NCBI GenBank assembly: GCA_030671095.1
Contig: DAOVAK010000043.1
Coordinates: 1 to 11,044 of the forward strand
Direction of reading: 5' to 3'
Length of the DNA: 11,044 nucleotides
DNA from: Deltaproteobacteria bacterium
Lineage (GTDB): Bacteria > Desulfobacterota > DSM-4660 > Desulfatiglandales > HGW-15
Of the stretch, positions 6,441-11,044 are shown piece after piece. The position numbers and the translations under genes are program-made. Every line of letters starts with the position of its first letter. The stretch's first letter is position 1. Under the pieces are notes generated by a model. That model ran no database searches, had not been told where the DNA came from, and saw only the letters and a program-made list of their open reading frames with translations.

Positions 6441-6980
6441 ATGGACATTTCTGTCACATTCAGACACATGCAACCCACGGAAAGTCTAAGAACCTATGCA
6501 GAGGAAAAGGTATCAAAAATCAAAAGATACTTGGATTTTCCCTTTGAAGCCCACGTGGTACTATCAGTGGAAAAATTCAGGCATATAGCGGATGTCACCC
6601 TTAGCGTCAATGGAACCTGGATTAAAGGCATAGAGGAGACGGATGACATGTACTCAGCCATTGACCAGGTTATGGACAAACTTGAAAAACAGGTAAAGAA
6701 GTACCTCTCGAAAATAAGGAATAGGAGGGCAGAGAATAGGAAAGGTGAAGAGACCCTTGGCGTGGAAGAGACAGAAGAGGATGCCGCCTTCGGCCTAGAA
6801 GGGCCTAGTATAGAGGTGGAAAAGATGATTGCCAAACCAATGGATCCAGAAGAGGCAGCTATGCAACTTTCCACGTCTCAACAGGACTTTATCGTTTTCA
6901 GAAACTCCCGGTCCGAAGAGATCAACGTTATCTACAAACGCAAAGACGGCAATTTGGGACTTATCGAACCTTCTAGTTGA
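6441..6980 (+). CDS. hpf: Long-form ribosome hibernation promoting factor
   Basis: A 179-residue protein of the long HPF class, which binds the 30S decoding region and dimerises ribosomes into inactive 100S particles when growth slows. The N-terminal S30AE domain covers about 1-98 (MDISVTFRHMQPTESLRTYAEEK at the start, a basic RNA-binding helix KYLSKIRNRRAENRK near 88-101). An acidic linker spans about 102-125. The C-terminal dimerisation domain is about 128-179, with the typical QQDFIVFRNSRSEEINVIYKRKDGNLGLIEP block. A near-perfect ribosome site (AAGGAGGT, 6427-6434) lies 6 bases before the ATG. This is much stronger than rpoN's and suggests higher expression. The position between rpoN and ptsN is the classical one for this gene. 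Confidence 0.95.
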   Translation: MDISVTFRHMQPTESLRTYAEEKVSKIKRYLDFPFEAHVVLSVEKFRHIADVTLSVNGTWIKGIEETDDMYSAIDQVMDKLEKQVKKYLSKIRNRRAENRKGEETLGVEETEEDAAFGLEGPSIEVEKMIAKPMDPEEAAMQLSTSQQDFIVFRNSRSEEINVIYKRKDGNLGLIEPSS

Positions 6981-7004
6981 GCAACCGGAGCTCCTTTTTT
7001 TGGT

Positions 7005-7475
7005 GTGAAGGTAATGAAACTCTCAGAAATACTTAATCCAGACAACATTATTCCTGACTTGAGGGCCAAAGACAAAAAGGGGGTACTGGAAGAACTGGTG
7101 GATGTCATTGTCAGCCATGATCCATCACTGGACAAGGGTTCGTTGGTCAAGGTTCTGTTGGAGAGAGAAAGGCTTGGAAGTACGGGAATCGGCGATGGTA
7201 TAGCCATACCCCATGGAAAATTTCGGGGACTTAAGCACCCGGTCATATCATTCGGTAGGAGTCTGGGGGGGCTCGACTTCGATTCCATGGATGGACAGCC
7301 TGCATTCCTATTCTTCCTATTGGTGGCACCCGAGAATTCCGCCAGCATCCACTTGAAAGCACTGGCCAAGATCGCAAAAATCCTCAAGAATAGCTCCTTT
7401 CGAAATGTGCTGATGCAAGCTCCCACCAGGAAAGAACTCTTTCAGACAATCATACAAAACGACGAGGAGTTTTGA
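7005..7475 (+). CDS. ptsN: PTS IIA-like nitrogen regulatory protein (EIIA-Ntr)
   Basis: A PTS EIIA domain of the fructose/nitrogen type, 156 residues from GTG 7005 or 153 from ATG 7014. It should accept phosphate from an HPr-like carrier (NPr/HPr) and act as a regulator rather than in sugar uptake, as no permease is attached. The active-site motif GIGDGIAIPHG is clear, with the phosphorylated His at residue 70 (GTG start) or 67 (ATG start). The ATG gives the usual family N-terminus MKLSEIL, but the GAAGG before it is only two bases away. For GTG the nearest GGAG is 14 bases away. The start is therefore unsettled and I report the longer form. It lies 24 bases after hpf. Confidence 0.93.
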   Translation: MKVMKLSEILNPDNIIPDLRAKDKKGVLEELVDVIVSHDPSLDKGSLVKVLLERERLGSTGIGDGIAIPHGKFRGLKHPVISFGRSLGGLDFDSMDGQPAFLFFLLVAPENSASIHLKALAKIAKILKNSSFRNVLMQAPTRKELFQTIIQNDEEF

Positions 7476-7537
7476 ATTTTCAACTTACATAAATCATCAC
7501 TTGATTTAGAAGAACTGTACATTTTCCGAGAGGTATT

Positions 7538-7939
7538 ATGATAGGTTTACTCATTGTTACCCACAGTGACTTGGGAAGAGAATTCTTGAATGCGGCTGAA
7601 TTCATCGTTGGGCATCTGGATGCGGCAGATGCCGTCTCCATCACCATAACAGCAGATAGTGAACAAATCCGTAAAATGATCGAGGAGAAGGTCTCCGCCC
7701 TAGATACCGGCGAAGGCGTTCTCATCCTGACGGATATGTTGGGGGGTACACCATCCAATATAAGCCTCTCATTCCTGAAAGAAGAGATGGTTGAGGTCTT
7801 GACCGGGGTGAATCTACCCATGGTTATAGCTATTGCTCAAAATCGAGCAGATATGGACCTGAGCAAACTGGCCCAAATGGCACAAGAGGCGGGTAAAACG
7901 AGCATTTCCTTGGCAAGCAAGCTCCTGGACTCGGAATGA
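7538..7939 (+). CDS. PTS mannose-type EIIA domain protein (ManX-like)
   Basis: A 133-residue stand-alone EIIA of the mannose/sorbose family. The start MIGLLIVTHSDLGREFL places the phosphorylatable His at residue 9. A second hallmark is ILTDMLGGTPSNIS (63-76). No EIIB, EIIC, EIID or HPr is adjacent, so a regulatory role in an incomplete phosphotransferase chain is more likely than sugar transport; this is inferred from context. In related genomes this gene often follows rapZ, but here it comes directly after ptsN with a 62-base gap. Ribosome site GAGAGGT at 7528-7534. The stop overlaps the rimI start by 4 bases (ATGA), which implies coupled translation. Confidence 0.9.
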   Translation: MIGLLIVTHSDLGREFLNAAEFIVGHLDAADAVSITITADSEQIRKMIEEKVSALDTGEGVLILTDMLGGTPSNISLSFLKEEMVEVLTGVNLPMVIAIAQNRADMDLSKLAQMAQEAGKTSISLASKLLDSE

Positions 7940-8418
7940 CCTCTCTTGTAACCATCACAAAGGAGAATTTCCATCCCTTTTTACAAAAAATCCTTGAGAT
8001 AGAAGAGCTCTCTTTTCCATCTCCTTGGAGTGTTAACGCCTTAAAGTCGGAGATAGAAAACCCCATTTCCCATTTATGGGCGCTAATAATGGGGAAGGTG
8101 ATTTCCGGGTATATCTGCTTTTGGACGTTTGACAGTGAAATCAAGCTTATGAGTGTGGCCGTTCACCCCCATGACAGGGGCAAGGGTCTCGGACATCACC
8201 TTTTGAAAGAGATGATTGAAACGGGTATCTCCAAAGGCATGCGACAAATTTGGCTAGAGGTCAGGCCATCCAATTTGGTCGCCAAAGGGCTATACGAAAG
8301 ATTGGGCTTTGAAGAGGCCTACCGTAGGCCAAGATATTACCCTGATACCCATGAGGATGCTATCGTTATGAGCCTGAACCTCTTAGAAAAAGATCCTTAC
8401 CGCTCGATCTCAAATTAA
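7936..8418 (+). CDS. rimI: Ribosomal protein S18-alanine N-acetyltransferase (GNAT family)
   Basis: A 160-residue GNAT acetyltransferase of the RimI type, which acetylates the N-terminal alanine of ribosomal protein S18 from acetyl-CoA. Motif A for acetyl-CoA binding is VAVHPHDRGKGLGHHLL (74-90), with the R/QxxGxG core at 81-86. The substrate-side motif LEVRPSNLVAKGLYERLGF (107-125) carries the Glu and Tyr (Tyr120) positions used in catalysis by RimI. The C-terminal RRPRYYPDTHEDAIVM block is also typical. Its start lies inside the end of the EIIA gene. Other N-terminal acetyltransferases look similar, so the exact substrate is less certain than the fold. TsaB/TsaD, frequent partners elsewhere, are not in the window. 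Confidence 0.88.
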   Translation: MTSLVTITKENFHPFLQKILEIEELSFPSPWSVNALKSEIENPISHLWALIMGKVISGYICFWTFDSEIKLMSVAVHPHDRGKGLGHHLLKEMIETGISKGMRQIWLEVRPSNLVAKGLYERLGFEEAYRRPRYYPDTHEDAIVMSLNLLEKDPYRSISN

Positions 8419-8477
8419 GAAATCTATTTCTACCATTTCAATTGATTCCCCACTTATAAGCAGAAAGGAGGTAGAGC

Positions 8478-9476
8478 ATGGCACTGAAAGTGGCAATAAA
8501 CGGTTTTGGGAGAATTGGAAGGATGGTATTTAGGGCAGGACTTTCCCATCAAGATGTGGAATTTGTCGCCATAAACGATCTCACGGATCCTTCAACCTTG
8601 GTGCACCTCCTGAAATATGATTCCTCCCAAGGCAAGCTGGAGGCAGATCTATCGGGCACCGATCATTCTCTAATCGTCAACGGCAAGGAGGTGCAGATTT
8701 ACAGGGAAAAGGATCCTTCAAAGATTCCTTGGAATGACGTGGGTGCTGAATTTGTTTTTGAGTGCACAGGCCTTTTCAGGGATAGGGAGAAGGCATCAGC
8801 CCATCTGGAAGCTGGAGCCAAGAAGGTCATCATTTCCGCACCCGCGAACAATCCCGACGTAACTATCGTGATGGGTGTAAACCAACAGGATTATAACCCG
8901 CAAAAACACCATATTATCTCAAATGCCTCTTGCACAACCAATTGCCTTGCCCCGGTCTGCAAGGTTTTGCTGGATAACTTTGGAATTGAAAAGGGACTCA
9001 TGACCACAACGCATTCCTATACGGGCGATCAACGCCTTCTCGATTTCCCCCATAAAGATCTTAGAAGGGCTCGGGCCGCTGCACTCTCTATGATCCCCAC
9101 CACAACGGGTGCTGCCAAGGCAGTCTCCCTGGTCCTCCCCCAACTGGCTGGCAAATTGAATGGGATGGCCATCAGGGTTCCCACGCCCAACGTGTCTGTG
9201 GTGGATTTGGTTGTCCAACTCAGCAAGCCCGCCACTGCGGATGAAGTGAACATGGCCATGAAAGAGGCCGCCGAAGGAGACTTGAAGGGTATTCTCGCCT
9301 ATTGTGAAGAACCGCTCGTATCCATTGACTTTAATGGCTCTTCGGTCTCTTCCACCGTGGATGCACTCTCCACAATGGTCATAGGGGATATGCTCAAGGT
9401 CCTATCCTGGTATGACAACGAATTTGGCTATTCAAGCCGCATGATCGATCTGGCCCTCTACATGGCGGGCAGTTAA
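8478..9476 (+). CDS. gap: Type I glyceraldehyde-3-phosphate dehydrogenase
   Basis: A 332-residue enzyme that oxidises and phosphorylates glyceraldehyde 3-phosphate to 1,3-bisphosphoglycerate, reversibly, in glycolysis and gluconeogenesis. The Rossmann motif INGFGRIGR is at 7-15. Asp34 in AINDLTD is consistent with NAD rather than NADP use. Catalytic Cys152 lies in SNASCTTNC (148-156), and His179 in TTTHSYTGDQ completes the pair. PHKDLRRARAA (191-201), IPTTTGAAKAV (206-216) and the C-terminal WYDNEFGYS are all present. An extended ribosome site, AAAGGAGGT (8464-8472), lies 5 bases before the ATG and fits a highly expressed enzyme. A 59-base gap separates it from rimI, so it may start a new transcription unit, although I see no clear promoter there. 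pgk does not follow. Confidence 0.98.
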   Translation: MALKVAINGFGRIGRMVFRAGLSHQDVEFVAINDLTDPSTLVHLLKYDSSQGKLEADLSGTDHSLIVNGKEVQIYREKDPSKIPWNDVGAEFVFECTGLFRDREKASAHLEAGAKKVIISAPANNPDVTIVMGVNQQDYNPQKHHIISNASCTTNCLAPVCKVLLDNFGIEKGLMTTTHSYTGDQRLLDFPHKDLRRARAAALSMIPTTTGAAKAVSLVLPQLAGKLNGMAIRVPTPNVSVVDLVVQLSKPATADEVNMAMKEAAEGDLKGILAYCEEPLVSIDFNGSSVSSTVDALSTMVIGDMLKVLSWYDNEFGYSSRMIDLALYMAGS

Positions 9477-9496
9477 TCGTAAGCACCTTGCCGTAG

Positions 9497-9517
9497 GGTG
9501 GGGTTTTACACCCCACC
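9497..9517 (+). repeat. Hairpin after gap, possible termination or mRNA 3' end element
   Basis: GGTGGGGT (9497-9504) pairs perfectly with ACCCCACC (9510-9517) around a TTTAC loop, 20 bases after the gap stop. The nearest T-run (CTTTTT, 9534-9539) comes 16 bases later, so it is not a textbook intrinsic terminator. The flanking GTAGGGTGGGG resembles a palindromic repeat seen in many bacterial intergenic regions, from memory only. Confidence 0.55.
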
Positions 9518-9607
9518 GATCAAATGCGGGGGGCTTTTTCATATCCAATTGACCCGATCTCGGGTTTAGTACCCGATCGTTCAACTTCCATGGGCAGTTC
9601 TTTGCCC

Positions 9608-9653
9608 GTCATTGCGAGGAGTCTCGTGGAAGCGGGACGACGAAGCAATCTCG
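9608..9653 (+). repeat. REP-like dispersed palindromic element (GTCATTGCGAGGAG ... GACGAAGCAATCTC)
   Basis: The ends GTCATTGCGAGGAG and GACGAAGCAATCTC match, from memory, a short palindromic intergenic repeat found in many unrelated bacterial genomes. Outer ATTGC (9611-9615) pairs with GCAAT (9645-9649), and inner GTCTC (9621-9625) with GGGAC (9634-9638, one G-T pair). It lies in non-coding DNA, as such elements usually do. Confidence 0.7.
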
Positions 9654-9704
9654 TTTTCGAAAAATCAAATTCTTCTCATTCTGAGACATAACTGGAGGCT
9701 ATTC

Positions 9705-10475
9705 ATGACCGATCGCATACCCTTGATTGCCGGTAACTGGAAAATGAACCTGACTCTGCTGGAAGCCGCCTCCTTGGTTAAGTCCATTAGGGACCACATC
9801 CAAGACCTGGGTGGCGTGGACGTCATAGTGGCGCCCCCATTTACTGCCCTCGCCACGGTCAAGGGGATCATCGGAGACGCAAATATTCTTTTAGCTGGAC
9901 AGAATATGCACTGGGAGCGAGACGGGGCCTACACGGGTGAGATATCCCCGCTCATGCTTCTGGAGGCCGGATGTACCCATGTGATCCTGGGTCACTCAGA
10001 GAGGAGGATGTATTTTCAGGAAACCGATGGACTGGTTGACATGAAGGCTAGCGCTGCTGTGCAGTTGGGATTGATTCCGATCATCTGCATCGGGGAAACA
10101 CTTCAAGAGAGGGAAGAGGGTCAGACATTTGGGGTGGTCAGAAAACAGTTGGAGGGATCGCTTAAGACTTTCAGGGACGACAAAACCCTACCTTCTTCCA
10201 CCATTCTGGCCTACGAACCCGTTTGGGCCATCGGCACAGGTCGTACCGCCACCCCCGACCAGGGCCAGGAGGTCCATCATTTTGTTCGAGAATGGATAGG
10301 CGAGACTTTCAGCAGAGAAACGGCCGATCTTATCAGGATCCTTTATGGCGGAAGCGTCAAACCGGACAACGTAAAGGATCTCATGTCAATGACGGACATA
10401 GACGGCGCTCTCGTGGGTGGGGCGAGTCTGAAAGCGGATTCTTTTATTCCCCTTATCAAATTTGGAGAACAGTAA
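9705..10475 (+). CDS. tpiA: Triosephosphate isomerase
   Basis: A 256-residue TIM-barrel enzyme that interconverts dihydroxyacetone phosphate and glyceraldehyde 3-phosphate. Substrate-binding Asn11 and Lys13 lie in AGNWKMN (9-15), electrophile His97 in ILGHSERR (94-101), and catalytic base Glu171 in AYEPVWAIGTG (169-179), which begins the flexible loop 6. Phosphate-binding backbone motifs are YGGSV (214-218) and GALVGGASL (234-242). The ATG at 9705 has GGAGG 6 bases upstream. A TTG at 9612 would add 31 residues translated from the REP-like repeat and is rejected. Placed after gap and before secG, as in many Desulfobacterota, but without pgk. Confidence 0.98.
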   Translation: MTDRIPLIAGNWKMNLTLLEAASLVKSIRDHIQDLGGVDVIVAPPFTALATVKGIIGDANILLAGQNMHWERDGAYTGEISPLMLLEAGCTHVILGHSERRMYFQETDGLVDMKASAAVQLGLIPIICIGETLQEREEGQTFGVVRKQLEGSLKTFRDDKTLPSSTILAYEPVWAIGTGRTATPDQGQEVHHFVREWIGETFSRETADLIRILYGGSVKPDNVKDLMSMTDIDGALVGGASLKADSFIPLIKFGEQ

Positions 10476-10499
10476 TTTCTATTGCAAAATTGACTTTTT

Positions 10500-10527
10500 T
10501 TGGTAATACTACAAAATGTTACATAAT
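10500..10527 (+). promoter_or_regulatory. Weak candidate promoter before secG
   Basis: In the 80-base AT-rich gap after tpiA, TTGGTA (10500-10505, 4/6) and CATAAT (10522-10527, 5/6) are 16 bases apart. An alternative pairs TTGACT (10490-10495) with CAAAAT (10512-10517). Either would start a short leader to secG. The ambiguity keeps confidence low. Confidence 0.3.
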
Positions 10528-10555
10528 CTTGAAGCTGAAAACAAAGGGACAATAA

Positions 10556-10876
10556 ATGAAGCTTATTATCATCCTGGTGCATATCTCTGTGTGCGTCGGC
10601 CTTATTTTGATCGTTCTACTTCAAAGAGGCAAGGGGTCAGATATGGGAGCCGCCTTTGGGGGTTCCAGCCAGGCCATATTTGGAAGCCGAGGAGCCACCA
10701 CCTTTTTGCATAAAGTAACGGCAGCCATTGCCATCATTTTTATGTTGACCTCTCTGGGTCTTGCGTTTCTTTTTGGACGGGGAGCGACCACGTCCATCAT
10801 GAGAGGCGTTTCCCAGACGGAGGTGCCAGCGGCCCAAGAGACACAGAGCCCGTCCCCAGTGGAACCTGAAAAATAA
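10556..10876 (+). CDS. secG: Protein translocase subunit SecG
   Basis: A 106-residue inner-membrane subunit of the SecYEG channel, which aids SecA-driven export. Topology is standard: transmembrane segment one at about 3-22, then LLQRGKGSDMGAAFGGSS (21-38) and IFGSRGATTFLHK (41-53) in the conserved cytoplasmic loop, then transmembrane segment two at about 54-74. A low-complexity tail rich in Pro, Glu, Gln and Ser (about 85-106) follows and is usual for this family. A ribosome site AAAGGGA lies 6 bases before the ATG. The gene sits between tpiA and tRNA-Leu, a common arrangement, and is followed by terminator-like hairpins. Confidence 0.95.
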   Translation: MKLIIILVHISVCVGLILIVLLQRGKGSDMGAAFGGSSQAIFGSRGATTFLHKVTAAIAIIFMLTSLGLAFLFGRGATTSIMRGVSQTEVPAAQETQSPSPVEPEK

Positions 10877-10883
10877 TAAATTT

Positions 10884-10902
10884 GATCTTTTAAGATCTTT
10901 TT
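10884..10902 (+). terminator. Short AT-rich hairpin with T-run after secG
   Basis: GATCT (10884-10888) pairs with AGATC (10893-10897) around a TTTA loop, followed directly by five T (10898-10902). The shape is that of an intrinsic terminator but the stem is short and weak. It may act with the stronger hairpin just downstream. Confidence 0.5.
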
Positions 10903-10904
10903 AA

Positions 10905-10926
10905 GTCCGTCGCAGACGGACGTTTT
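10905..10926 (+). terminator. Probable intrinsic terminator of secG
   Basis: A perfect 7-base-pair stem, GTCCGTC (10905-10911) with GACGGAC (10915-10921), encloses a GCA triloop and is followed by GTTTT. This is the best terminator candidate between secG and the tRNA. Confidence 0.65.
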
Positions 10927-10930
10927 ATAG

Positions 10931-10945
10931 AATCGCAGAGCGATT
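10931..10945 (+). repeat. Third small hairpin just before tRNA-Leu
   Basis: AATCGC (10931-10936) pairs with GCGATT (10940-10945) around an AGA triloop. There is no T-run. It ends 7 bases before the tRNA, so it could lie in the precursor 5' leader if the tRNA is made by read-through from upstream. Confidence 0.5.
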
Positions 10946-10952
10946 GTATTGT

Positions 10953-11040
10953 GCCGAAGTGGTGGAATTTGGTAGACACGCTATCTTGAGGGGGTAGTGG
11001 GGGAAACCCCGTGCGGGTTCAAGTCCCGCCTTCGGCACCA
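10953..11040 (+). tRNA. tRNA-Leu (anticodon GAG)
   Basis: A complete class II tRNA with encoded CCA. The acceptor stem is GCCGAAG (10953-10959) with CTTCGGC (11030-11036), discriminator A at 11037 and CCA at 11038-11040. The anticodon stem CTATC/GGTAG (10981-10985, 10993-10997) frames the loop TTGAGGG, with anticodon GAG at 10988-10990, reading CUC and CUU. A long variable arm with GGGG/CCCC (about 10998-11012) marks the leucine class. The T arm is GCGGG-TTCAAGT-CCCGC (11013-11029). No clear promoter is seen directly upstream. Confidence 0.97.
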
Positions 11041-11044
11041 GAAA

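Larger units (their letters stand above)
9477..9704. other. Palindrome-rich intergenic stretch between gap and tpiA
   Basis: These 228 bases hold no gene. Four palindromes follow one another: 9497-9517, 9552-9578 (ACCCGATC copies around TCGGGT), 9592-9607 (GGGCA/TGCCC) and a REP-like element at 9608-9653. The last 12 bases carry the tpiA ribosome site GGAGG (9694-9698). No convincing promoter was found for tpiA. Confidence 0.7.

Noticed and set aside
6979..7001. Possible intrinsic terminator between hpf and ptsN (GAGC/GCTC followed by seven T)
   Set aside because: The stem is only four pairs with a seven-base loop, too weak to claim as a terminator, although slight attenuation cannot be excluded.
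8919..9259. Minus-strand frames inside gap
   Set aside because: Shadows of a highly conserved enzyme; no supporting start signals.
9612..9704. Extended tpiA N-terminus from a TTG at 9612
   Set aside because: The extra 31 residues come from the REP-like repeat, while ATG 9705 gives the normal N-terminus and has GGAGG six bases upstream.

Overview
The window looks like ordinary core chromosome from an anaerobic Gram-negative bacterium, most likely of the Desulfobacterota (former Deltaproteobacteria). This rests on four things: the Kdo/Lpt lipopolysaccharide genes, the order lptC-lptA-lptB-rpoN-hpf-ptsN-EIIA(Man), a stand-alone DUF39 'homocysteine biosynthesis' protein typical of anaerobes, and the run gap-tpiA-secG-tRNA-Leu. 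I placed it from gene content and order only, with no database search.

Layout. Positions 17-1195 (minus strand) hold the DUF39 sulfur-transfer gene with its own good sigma70-type promoter. Positions 1196-1605 carry no gene; they contain the divergent start region and two facing arrays of an 8-base repeat plus GC-rich hairpins. A long plus-strand run follows. kdsA and kdsC make Kdo; lptC, lptA and lptB form part of the LPS export bridge; rpoN encodes sigma54; hpf is a long-form ribosome hibernation factor; ptsN and a ManX-like EIIA are phosphotransfer regulators; rimI is an N-acetyltransferase. Many of these genes are tightly spaced or overlap by 4 bases (lptC/lptA, EIIA/rimI), which suggests one large operon or several overlapping ones, with possible internal promoters before lptC and hpf.

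The last third is central metabolism and secretion: gap, a 228-base stretch rich in palindromes where pgk might have been expected, tpiA, secG, three small hairpins (at least one a probable terminator), and a complete tRNA-Leu(GAG) with encoded CCA.

Together the genes cover outer-membrane LPS synthesis and export, nitrogen/PTS-type regulation, lower glycolysis and protein export. I do not see a new multigene system. The points most worth following are non-coding or concern gene order: the octamer inverted arrays before kdsA, the repeat-filled gap/tpiA junction without pgk, the absence of rapZ and kdsD from otherwise familiar neighbourhoods, a near-leaderless promoter at lptC, and a metal-type KdsA.
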